The translations under genes were made by a program, and so were the position numbers. This document shows positions 1 to 7,700 of a stretch of 10,514 nucleotides of DNA, one piece after another; positions within the stretch are counted from its first letter, which is position 1, and every line of letters begins with the position of its first letter. This stretch comes from Dehalococcoidia bacterium UBA2777 (GTDB taxonomy: Bacteria; Chloroflexota; Dehalococcoidia; UBA2247; UBA2777). The notes under the pieces are model-generated. The model was not told where the DNA came from and searched no databases. It saw only the letters and a list, made by a program, of their open reading frames with translations. The stretch is from contig DEIJ01000072.1 of assembly GCA_002352365.1 (NCBI GenBank), positions 1 through 10,514 of the forward strand, written 5' to 3'.

Positions 1-812
1 CTGGGGTCCATGGTATCCCTTAAAGCATCACCCAGCAAATTGAACCCTAGTACGGTCATGATTATGGCTAATCCTGGGAAAATCATTAGGTGTGGTGCGG
101 TTCGCATGAAAGAACGCCCTTCGTTCAACATATAGCCCCACTCTGGCGTTGGGGGTTGGGCACCAAGCCCGAGGAAGCTAAAACCAGATACTATCAGAAT
201 GGTGAAACCCATTGTAAGCATTGCTAGAACCATGACCGGCGCTATGACATTAGGTAGAATATGCTGGAACATTATCCGCCAATCGCCAACACCAAGAGCT
301 TTGGCTGCTTCCACAAATTCCTTTTCTTTTACAGATAACACAGACCCCCGTATCACTCTGGCATACCCTATCCAGCCAACTACGGACAATGCGATGACAA
401 GGCTAAGAAAGCCGGGACCCAGTATACTTGCCAGCACAATTGCCAGTACGAGACCAGGAAAGGCTATATTGACATCCACAGCTCGCATTATTACCTCATC
501 GATAATCCCGCCGTAGTACCCGGAAATCAGCCCCAACACTGTGCCAACGGCTGTCGTTATACCCACTATCGCTATCGCTATCAGCAGGGATATCCTGGCA
601 CCATATATAACTCGGCTCAGCACACACCTGCCTAAATCATCGGTGCCGAAGGGATACTCTGTGGAGGGGGATGACAACCTTTCTACGATATTTTGTTCAA
701 GCGGGTCATGGGGGGCAATAAAGGGGGCGAATATTGCCATAAGTATAAATAAGAAGATGACGGCTATACCGACCATAGCCATCTTGCTTTTCCTTAATTC
801 TTCAAAGACCAC
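1..812 (-). CDS. ABC transporter inner-membrane permease, DppC/NikC/OppC type (3' end cut by window edge)
   Basis: Second permease of a peptide/nickel-type ABC importer, pairing with the DppB-type protein to form the channel. I translated it by hand: 270 residues are visible before the left edge. Membrane segments fall near residues 12-33, 74-98, 117-157, 188-216 and 241-260. Family hallmarks are FAPFIAPHDP (28-37), PFGTDDLGR (54-62), the EAA-type cytoplasmic loop EFVEAAKALGVGDWRI (165-180) that contacts the ATPase, FLGLGAQPPTPEWG (213-226) and GFNLLGDALRDTMDP at the edge. Family members usually end soon after this last motif, so only a few residues should be missing. The chosen start is GTG at 812, three codons after the upstream TAG and in the same frame. 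It preserves the typical charged N-terminus FEELRKSK but has no clear ribosome binding site. ATG at 782 has AAGGA eight bases upstream but would lose those charges. Substrate is unknown; the neighbours suggest cobalt or nickel. Confidence 0.93.
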   Translation of the reverse strand, partial: MVFEELRKSKMAMVGIAVIFLFILMAIFAPFIAPHDPLEQNIVERLSSPSTEYPFGTDDLGRCVLSRVIYGARISLLIAIAIVGITTAVGTVLGLISGYYGGIIDEVIMRAVDVNIAFPGLVLAIVLASILGPGFLSLVIALSVVGWIGYARVIRGSVLSVKEKEFVEAAKALGVGDWRIMFQHILPNVIAPVMVLAMLTMGFTILIVSGFSFLGLGAQPPTPEWGYMLNEGRSFMRTAPHLMIFPGLAIIMTVLGFNLLGDALRDTMDP

Positions 813-821
813 GGCATTCTG

Positions 822-1760
822 CTACACGTTTTCGTATCTTATCTGGGGATCGAGATAAGCATATAGGATATCGACAAGTAAATTACTCAGCACAACCAGG
901 GCAGAGATACATAACACGCATCCCTGAATCATGGTAAAATCCCTGGCATATATGGAATCCACCAGAAGTTTACCAATCCCCTCCCAGGCAAATATGGTCT
1001 CAATTATGACTGCCATTCCGATTGTTATTCCAAACTGGATGCCTGTCAATGTGACCACCGGAATTAGAGCATTCCTCAGCGCATGTCTATAGGTAATGAC
1101 CCTTTGGCTTAGCCCCTTTGCTCGAGCTGTTAATATGTAATCTTGCCTGAGCACTTCCAACATGCTCGATCTCATAACCCTCATATTAATTGCTGCCGTA
1201 CTTACCCCAAGTGTTATAGCTGGAAGTATCAAATGTTCCACACCACCGCGCCCACAGACCGGAAGCCAGCCTAGATGGACCGAGAATACCAATATGAGGA
1301 GCAAAGCTAACCAAAAGCCGGGCATAGATACACCAATTAATGCCCCTATCATAGTGGCATTATCAATTATGGAATGCTGTCTGGTTGCAGAAATAACTCC
1401 GAGAGGAATCGCTACTATCAGGCCTATAATCATGGCAGCGAAAACCAGCTCCAGCGTGGCGGGAAGTCTCAGCCAAATCTCTGATAAGACCGGCTGGTCG
1501 GTTCGCAGGCTTGCTCCAAGATCACCGTGGAATACATGACCCAGCCATATAAAGTATTGAGCGTGTATCGGGGCATCAAAACCCATCTCCCTCCCTACCC
1601 ATTCAATTTGTTCTGGAGTTACCTCAACCCCATATCGCGCCATCGCCAGCAGCGTGGCAGGGTCTCCAGGAGCCAGGTGTATTAACGAGAAGGTCACCAC
1701 CGAGACCACAAATAAGACCACGAGCATTATCAGTATTCGCTTTAGGATATATCTTGCCAT
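822..1760 (-). CDS. ABC transporter inner-membrane permease, DppB/NikB/OppB type
   Basis: First permease of a peptide/nickel-type ABC importer; 312 residues, a normal length for the family. The N-terminus MARYILKRIL, a first membrane helix (about 9-29) and the motif HLAPGDPA (28-35) are characteristic. Further membrane segments lie near 101-123, 136-161, 176-192, 231-254 and 280-303. The cytoplasmic EAA loop that docks on the ATPase is clear at about 202-235 (DYILTARAKGLS, then RHALRNALIPV). The C-terminus LDPQIRYENV is a usual ending. ATG at 1760 has only a weak AAGG seven bases upstream. It lies 146 bp after the SBP_bac_5 gene, with a terminator-like hairpin between, so it is probably expressed by read-through at a lower level. 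The stop is TAG, the only one among the five stops visible in the window, and the next permease continues in the same frame. The family is certain; the transported compound is not. Confidence 0.96.
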   Translation of the reverse strand: MARYILKRILIMLVVLFVVSVVTFSLIHLAPGDPATLLAMARYGVEVTPEQIEWVGREMGFDAPIHAQYFIWLGHVFHGDLGASLRTDQPVLSEIWLRLPATLELVFAAMIIGLIVAIPLGVISATRQHSIIDNATMIGALIGVSMPGFWLALLLILVFSVHLGWLPVCGRGGVEHLILPAITLGVSTAAINMRVMRSSMLEVLRQDYILTARAKGLSQRVITYRHALRNALIPVVTLTGIQFGITIGMAVIIETIFAWEGIGKLLVDSIYARDFTMIQGCVLCISALVVLSNLLVDILYAYLDPQIRYENV

Positions 1761-1824
1761 ACGAACGCCTTTAGAATAAGCTGTTCAAAACGACCCTCGG
1801 GATGACCTTTGTGTCGTTCCTCTT

Positions 1825-1853
1825 AAAAAGGGGCGGACGTTCCCGTCCATCCC
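1825..1853 (-). terminator. Terminator-like hairpin between binding-protein and permease genes
   Basis: Read on the minus strand, GGACG and CGTCC pair around a GGAA (GNRA) tetraloop. The stem extends outward through GGGAT against GCCCC, with one A-C mismatch and one G-T wobble, and TTTTT follows directly. It starts 54 bases after the stop of the SBP_bac_5 gene and ends 64 bases before the DppB-type start. A partial terminator here would give excess binding protein over membrane permease, a common pattern in ABC importer operons. Activity is inferred from the hairpin plus T-run only; the short T-run suggests a leaky terminator. Confidence 0.6.
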
Positions 1854-1906
1854 TATGCCAGACCCAAACCACGCTTTTTAGATACCCTGTATGCTCCTAT
1901 TCTGCC

Positions 1907-3463
1907 TTAAATATGCGCCTTCCAGATATGTTGAATGAGGTTCCAACTCGTTGGATTCAGTTCGAGGCCTTGCACCTTTTTATTCGCCGCAAGCAGGTGA
2001 TACTGCTCGTAGTAGAGCACCATGGGCGCATTCTCCACGATAATTTCCTGTGTCTTATAGTAGGCTGCAAGCCGTGCTTCAGGAACGGGTGCCGAGAAAT
2101 ACTGCTCAAACTGCCGATCGAGCTCTTCATCCTTGAACAGGTTCAACCAGGCTCTTTTGGAATAGTAAAACATAGGGTATACCATCTGGGGCCAGAATAT
2201 CATGTCAAAATCGTAACTCTGGACAGCTTCAATATGGGTCCCCCACTCCAATTGCTGCAGTTTGATGTCAATACCAACCTTCTTTAGTTGTGCTTGCACT
2301 ACCTTGGCAATCTTCGACCATTCCGGAGTCTGAGCTTGGAATTTTAATGTAACCCTGAATGGCTTCCCACCTTTGTCAAGGATTCCATCTCCATCGCTAT
2401 CTTTCCAACCTGCATCTGCAAGTAGCTCTCTTGCCTTCCCGGGGTCGTATGGATAAAACCCGTTAACTTTGGGGTTAAAGTCCGGACAATCATCTGGAAT
2501 GGGACCGTCTACCGTTCTTGCCGCCTCCCCCAGAACGATATCTACTTCCTCTCTATTGATAGCATGGCGAATTGCCTTCCTCACCCGTATATCTTTGAAC
2601 GGCTCCTTTTCATAATTCACCACAATGTATTGAACCGCTGGAATATCCAGAACCGTTACTCTATGGACGACGAACTGTGGATTATCCCTCAGCAGGGGAA
2701 TAGCCTCACTGGGTATTCTGCCAAAGCCTACTCCAACCATATCGACTTCACCTGCTTCCAATGCTAACACCATGATGTGTGGATCAGGAATTTCCCTGAA
2801 GATTATCTTGTCCAGTCTCACCTCTCCCTGCCAATAGTTCTCATTCTTGACCAGGGTATAGTACTGGAGCCTGACATACTCCTCAAACATAAATGGACCA
2901 GTCCCCACATATGGTGTTACCTTGGCTTCTGGACTTGGTCTCACCATCGTTCCTGGCCAAAAAGCTCGCGCCATTTCATCGAGGAATGGGAAATAGGGGA
3001 ATATGAGGGTGTACTTTACTGTATACTCATCGATGGCCTCTACCGACTGTACTGGAAGGGGACTTTCGGGTCTATCCTCTAACATGCACTCAAACGAAGT
3101 CTTTACCGCTTCGGCGTTGAATGGTGCGCCATCGCTGAACTTGATCCCCTTCCTTAAGTGGAAGATATACTCTGTGCCATCCTTTAAGACCTCATATGAC
3201 TCTGCTAGCAAGGGCTCGATATTTCCATTGTTGTCTACTGTAACTAAGCTTTCATAGACCAGGCAATTGTACCCATGGTGGGACCACACATCCTCGACCC
3301 TAAGCGCTGCGATTGCAGCTCCTACTGCAATTGTAAGTTCCTGCTTAGCCTCTTTTGGCGGCAGTGTCGGCGTCGGAGCTGGCGCTTCCTCTTTGGCACA
3401 GCCAGCGCCAAGAGAAGCAATGACGCAAACAGCGATCATGCTCGCCAAGATCACCTTTCTCAT
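1907..3463 (-). CDS. Extracellular solute-binding lipoprotein, SBP_bac_5 family (DppA/NikA/OppA type)
   Basis: Binding component of the peptide/nickel-type importer whose permeases lie downstream; 518 residues. The N-terminus is a lipoprotein signal (MRKVILASMIAVCVIASLGAGC) with Cys22 as the predicted lipidated residue. The preceding residues GAG fit a loose lipobox, although the -3 position is Gly rather than Leu. A Pro/Thr/Glu-rich tether (about 24-40) follows. The SBP_bac_5 signature is clear at about 84-120 (LLAESYEVLKDGTEYIFHL, then KGIKFSDGAPF), as are VRKAIRHAINRE (about 294-304) and the Asp-rich loop DSDGDGILD (355-363) common in this family. ATG at 3463 is preceded by a perfect AGGAGG. 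The family covers peptides, nickel and nickel chelates, opines and sugars, so sequence alone does not give the ligand. The neighbouring metal chelatase makes cobalt, nickel or a metallophore plausible. The stop is TAA. Confidence 0.95.
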   Translation of the reverse strand: MRKVILASMIAVCVIASLGAGCAKEEAPAPTPTLPPKEAKQELTIAVGAAIAALRVEDVWSHHGYNCLVYESLVTVDNNGNIEPLLAESYEVLKDGTEYIFHLRKGIKFSDGAPFNAEAVKTSFECMLEDRPESPLPVQSVEAIDEYTVKYTLIFPYFPFLDEMARAFWPGTMVRPSPEAKVTPYVGTGPFMFEEYVRLQYYTLVKNENYWQGEVRLDKIIFREIPDPHIMVLALEAGEVDMVGVGFGRIPSEAIPLLRDNPQFVVHRVTVLDIPAVQYIVVNYEKEPFKDIRVRKAIRHAINREEVDIVLGEAARTVDGPIPDDCPDFNPKVNGFYPYDPGKARELLADAGWKDSDGDGILDKGGKPFRVTLKFQAQTPEWSKIAKVVQAQLKKVGIDIKLQQLEWGTHIEAVQSYDFDMIFWPQMVYPMFYYSKRAWLNLFKDEELDRQFEQYFSAPVPEARLAAYYKTQEIIVENAPMVLYYEQYHLLAANKKVQGLELNPTSWNLIQHIWKAHI

Positions 3464-3472
3464 AGCCTATCT

Positions 3473-3478
3473 CCTCCT
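3473..3478 (-). promoter_or_regulatory. Shine-Dalgarno site of the SBP_bac_5 gene
   Basis: Perfect AGGAGG on the minus strand, nine bases before ATG at 3463. A second partial match (AGGAGA) overlaps it closer to the start. It supports the chosen start and strong translation of the binding protein. Confidence 0.85.
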
Positions 3479-3500
3479 CATGCGGAATGTGCTACAACGA

Positions 3501-3596
3501 CCCAGGAACTGCTGAGCACTCGCCCGGGGGTGAAGTTTTCACTGCCGATAGCGCACCCAGAAACCATTCTCGGTTTCGCTCTTCCTATCTCAGGAA
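3501..3596 (-). promoter_or_regulatory. Hairpin-rich leader before the SBP_bac_5 gene (function unknown)
   Basis: The 155-bp gap between the BtuF-like and SBP_bac_5 genes holds four small stem-loops in a row. Read on the minus strand they are TTCCT/AGGAA (3582-3596), GAAACC/GGTTTC (3560-3577), GTGAA/TTCAC (3530-3542) and CCCGGG/CCTGGG with one G-T pair (3501-3528). The AGGAGG site follows. A GTGCT in the last hairpin could instead pair with AGCAC nearer the start codon. None of the stems has a T-run, so this is not a simple terminator. I do not recognise a known riboswitch class. Short stems like these can arise by chance, so this is a weak candidate for a structured leader. Confidence 0.25.
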
Positions 3597-3618
3597 AGGG
3601 GCTTGCTCCTGTTCTCCC

Positions 3619-4689
3619 TTATTCGAGTTCAGGCCAGAACCAGATCCCCCCTTCCTCCAATCCATAGAATTTCCTCAGCCATTCGCGATGAACTTCATCA
3701 GGGTCAACATCCTGAAACCTATCGGGGTACAGGCATTTCGCTGTATAGAGCGCTCCCAGCGGAACCCGTGGAGATGTCCAAAGATCGCTGTTAATCACAT
3801 ACACCCTGCTTGTTTCTACTGCTTTCATTTCCTTCCCTTTCCATTCAGGTCGCTCCATTATTTCCCCCCTCAGTTTGTCCATAGCTGAAGGGTCAGTGAC
3901 CATATACCCCGAGGGAGCAAACATCGGAAGCTGTGCCCTGATAATAACATCAGGATTTTGCCTCACAACCCATTCAGAGTTCACTGCTGGGAACGGTAGG
4001 CGTAAGATGGCTGCCACATTATTTCCCCCTGCCCGGGATACAACCATATCCCCGGGGGACCCCCGACCTTGTGTAGTGTAATCGGAGAAGAACTCAAGGT
4101 AGACCCGGGGCTTTTCCTCCTCTTTGACGTCTCTTAGCCTTTGGTCAACAAGTTCCAAGTATGTTTGGAAGAAGGCTACATATTGCTGAGCTTCCTTCTC
4201 CCTGCCCAGCATCTTACCTAGAAGGGCGATCTCCTGGGCCAAGGTATCAAGTTCATTGCAAGAAAGCTCAACCACCTGTATCCCAAGGGGCTCAAGCTCC
4301 TTCTCCAACCTGGATGCCCCAGACATCACTAAAAGCACTTGGGGGTTGAGCTCGGTTAGTTTTTCTATATTTACTGAGGCTCTTGGGCCGGCACCAACAC
4401 CGATGCCGGGCTTCCCCGAAAATCGTTGCAAAATCTTATCCTGGCCAGCAGCAACAGAATCAGCAACGCCGATAACCGTCTCTTCAGCATCAAGCGCTAT
4501 AATCACTTCCAAGAGGTTAGGGTAATGGACAGCGATGCGCTCCAGAGGTTGGGGAATTTCAACCTCTCTCCCCGCTGAGTCAACGATGGTGATCGTCTTC
4601 TGGGCGCCGACCTGGGGAACGGGAAGCACAGCAGAAGCGATAAGGCAGGCGATAATCGCACCCACAAGGAACCACATTTTGTTGTTCAC
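3619..4689 (-). CDS. Periplasmic binding protein of the BtuF/FecB (TroA-like) class
   Basis: Predicted extracytoplasmic binding protein for an iron-chelate, corrinoid, heme or similar ligand. With the GTG start at 4689 it has 356 residues, typical for the class. The start is decided by a perfect AGGAGG seven bases upstream. An in-frame ATG at 4737 would add 16 residues, overlap cobN by 10 bases and bury the signal peptide. Residues 1-29 form an export signal, likely cut after PQVGA, although IIAC at residues 12-15 also fits a lipobox. The mature protein opens with the class hallmark ITIVDSAGREVEIP (about 33-46). LTELNPQVLLVM (about 111-122) and QNPDVII (about 244-250) are the usual core segments, and the end DVDPDEVHREWLRKFYG is typical. 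The gene follows cobN after 38 bp, suggesting co-transcription. No BtuC- or BtuD-type partner is in the window, so it may use a distant transporter or cooperate with the neighbouring importer. The ligand is unknown. Confidence 0.9.
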   Translation of the reverse strand: MNNKMWFLVGAIIACLIASAVLPVPQVGAQKTITIVDSAGREVEIPQPLERIAVHYPNLLEVIIALDAEETVIGVADSVAAGQDKILQRFSGKPGIGVGAGPRASVNIEKLTELNPQVLLVMSGASRLEKELEPLGIQVVELSCNELDTLAQEIALLGKMLGREKEAQQYVAFFQTYLELVDQRLRDVKEEEKPRVYLEFFSDYTTQGRGSPGDMVVSRAGGNNVAAILRLPFPAVNSEWVVRQNPDVIIRAQLPMFAPSGYMVTDPSAMDKLRGEIMERPEWKGKEMKAVETSRVYVINSDLWTSPRVPLGALYTAKCLYPDRFQDVDPDEVHREWLRKFYGLEEGGIWFWPELE

Positions 4690-4696
4690 CTTTGCA

Positions 4697-4702
4697 CCTC
4701 CT
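4697..4702 (-). promoter_or_regulatory. Shine-Dalgarno site fixing the GTG start of the BtuF-like gene
   Basis: Perfect AGGAGG on the minus strand, seven bases before GTG at 4689. It lies downstream of the in-frame ATG at 4737 and so argues for the shorter protein with a normal signal peptide. Confidence 0.85.
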
Positions 4703-4727
4703 GAGTTTGAACTTTCCCGGTCAGGGA

Positions 4728-7700
4728 TTACCCGCATCTCCCTTCAATCCATTCCTCAATCTCCAGATATGCCTGTTTTAGTTTCCCTATCTCCTCCTCC
4801 GTAGCCTGCCAATAACCACGCCTCTCGGTCTCTAGCAACCTCTCGGCTATTTCCTTGGCAGCCCAGTGGTTGTTCTCCATTAAACGCCGCCACATTTCCT
4901 CATCAAAGACATACCTTTGGGCAACACCACTCCACACCCAATTCTCCACCACATTTGTGGTTGCTGCCAGACCCAGAAGATTCTCCACTCTGTCGGCGAT
5001 ATGTTGTGCTCCATGGAAGTCGTGCTTCAGCATCCCATCGATCCACTTCGGGTTGAGCAAACGGGTGCGCACCCCTCGATTGATAGCATCAGCAACAAAT
5101 TCGGTCTCGATGACCTCCTTGGTGGTATCACTCACCACCATCTCTGGCTTTTCTCCCTTGACCATTTCCACTGACTTCGCCATACCACCGAAGAACTCGT
5201 AGTAATGGTCGAGATCGGTGACCTCGTAGTCGTGTGAGTCCCTTACTTGCGAGACCAGATCAACATTTGCCAGGTTTTTGCGGTAAATCTTATCCGCCTC
5301 CTTAGCATGGATATTCTCGGCGTGTAGATAGCACATTGAGCCGATATAAGCCTGAGCTAAGTCCTCTTCCTTCTCCCAAACTGAGTCCTCGACCAAGGGG
5401 AGCATTCTCGTTCCATACTCGCTGGGTGGTGGACCAAATATGCGGGCATTGGCCACCTTTCGGGCCACTTGGGGAGAGAGGCCCTGGTTGTTTAGTTCCT
5501 CCCAGTTTTCCAAGGAATGTTTCCTTACGAAATTCATCTCCGCCGGTTCATCGAGATCGGCAACGATGTTGAACGCTTTATCCATAAGTCGCATCAGGTT
5601 GGGGAACATCTCTCGGAAAAAGCCACAGATCTGGATTAAACAGTCGATCCTGGGTCTGCCTAATTCCTCAAGGGGAATAACTTCAATTTGGGGTGACCAA
5701 TCACCATACTTGCGGGCAATTTTGACCCCTAAGTAGTCGAGGATTTGCCCAATGGTTTCCCCCTGCGTTTTGGTGGTTTCAAAACCCCAGAGTATTATGC
5801 CCGTACTCTCCGGATACCTTCCTTTTCCCTTAAGGTGATACTTCAAGGTATTTTCTGCAATCTCCCTCCCCCTCTCCACCGCAGTTTCAGTGGGAACTTT
5901 ATTGGGGTCGAATTGATACAGGTTACGCCCGGTGGGCAAAACCTCGGGGCTTCTTATCACGTCTCCACCCAATGCCGGTTCGATGAACTCAAAATCAAGG
6001 CCACGAACGATGTTTTGAAGCTCAGCACCGTTATCGGCATAATCTTTCACCACCCTTAGACCAAACTCAAGTGTCTTGGCCAGATCCTTCTGGTATCCCC
6101 CCTTAACTTCACTTTCTTTTACCGCCTGCTTCACTCCGCTTTTGAGGGAGCACTCAACTATTTCCCCACAAGACGCCTCAATTTCCCCCAAAACCATTGC
6201 CCTTAGCTTTTTATCACCAACCATGCTATCGTAATCGATGCCCCTCGATGCAGCGATTATCCTGGGAAGCGACTTTATTTCGCCACGGTCGTATCGCAAC
6301 AAAAACTCCACAAATTCTTTTAGATCCTGCCTTGAATACTCCTCCCCCAGGATATGCAATCCTTTGGGGATAATAGACCGCTTCATTTCATACAGTTCAT
6401 CGTGGATTTTGTCCACCTCATCACCCTTGAAATTTAACTCCTTCGCCTTGTTTAGGATTTTCTCCTCTACCCTCTTTGCCCTTATGGGGTCCACGCTTTT
6501 CGCCTCACCGAACTCATGGATCAAGTCCTCAAGCCCGACATAGTCCTCGTAGACATCGGAGGTGGTGTAAGGGGGGGAATTATAATCGATCATTGTTCCA
6601 TAAAGGCGTCTTTTAGCAATCGTCGATTCAGAGGTATTTATCACATGGTAGATATAAAGATGGGGCATCTCACCAATAAGAATGTCGGGAAAGCAATTCT
6701 GACTCATCCCCACCTCCTTGCCCTTCATGAACTCCGCTAGCCCATGAGTTCCCACATGGATTATGGCATCTGCTTTCCACACCTCCTCCAGCCAGCGGTA
6801 AAAAGCAATGTACTGATGGTGGGGAGGCTTTGTTTTGTCGTGGGCTGCCCTGACTACATCCTCCTTACCTAAGGGTGGCCTTGCCGGCTGAAGCCCTACA
6901 AAACAGTTTCCCAGCTCAATTCCCGGAATCAAAATATTCCCGTTACATGTCATGATCTCCCCTGGCGGCTCCCCCCAACTTTGGATAACTTCCTCCTTCG
7001 ACTGCAAAGGTAAGTCATCGAATAAAGAAAGATATTGTTTAACAGGAACGGAGAAGCAATTCTCTAGCATTCCCTCTTTTCCCAGCCATTCCCCAGAGTT
7101 CACCATATGATGTTCCTCAAACAGTTGGTGGAGAGGTTTTTGAGGAAGCTTTATCCCAAAGCCCTCTCCTTTCAACCTCTCCAGTAATCGCTCCACGCTG
7201 TTAAAGGTGTCAAGGTATGCCGCTTTGCCAATGCTTGCTTCCCCGGGGGGATAGCCGTAGACGATTATAGCCACACGCTTCTGGGAATTTGGCGTATTCT
7301 TTAGCCTAACCCAGTTTCGAACTCGACCTGTGATATGCTTTACCCTATCCTCAATCGGTGCCACTTCCCTACAGCCAATCCCCTCTACCTCAACTTCCCT
7401 CAGTCCACAGCAGGGGATAGGCTCGATCATGCCATCCAACTCCGGCCAAACTACGGCACAGATTATCTCTATGGGAGACAACCCCTGGGGTGACTCCTCC
7501 CACTTTTTGACCTCCCCCATGAGCATCGGTGCGGGGCAGAAAAGGGGGACATTCAGCTCGTTTAGCAGCTTAACTGTTGGCTTGGGGTCACCACCAAGAG
7601 GGCCACCATTTAAGCGGAACCACCATAGAGCGATAACGCAGTCAACGGCGGTCTTTCCTTCCAGGGAAAAATACTCCCGCATTGCCCTCAAGTTATGAAA

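Noticed and set aside
199..858. Two plus-strand open frames of 105 residues each
   Set aside because: They lie antisense to the DppC-type permease, which is clearly coding on the minus strand with all family motifs.
1802..2287. 161-residue plus-strand open frame
   Set aside because: It lies mostly antisense to the SBP_bac_5 gene, has no recognisable domain, and its composition is that of a shadow frame.
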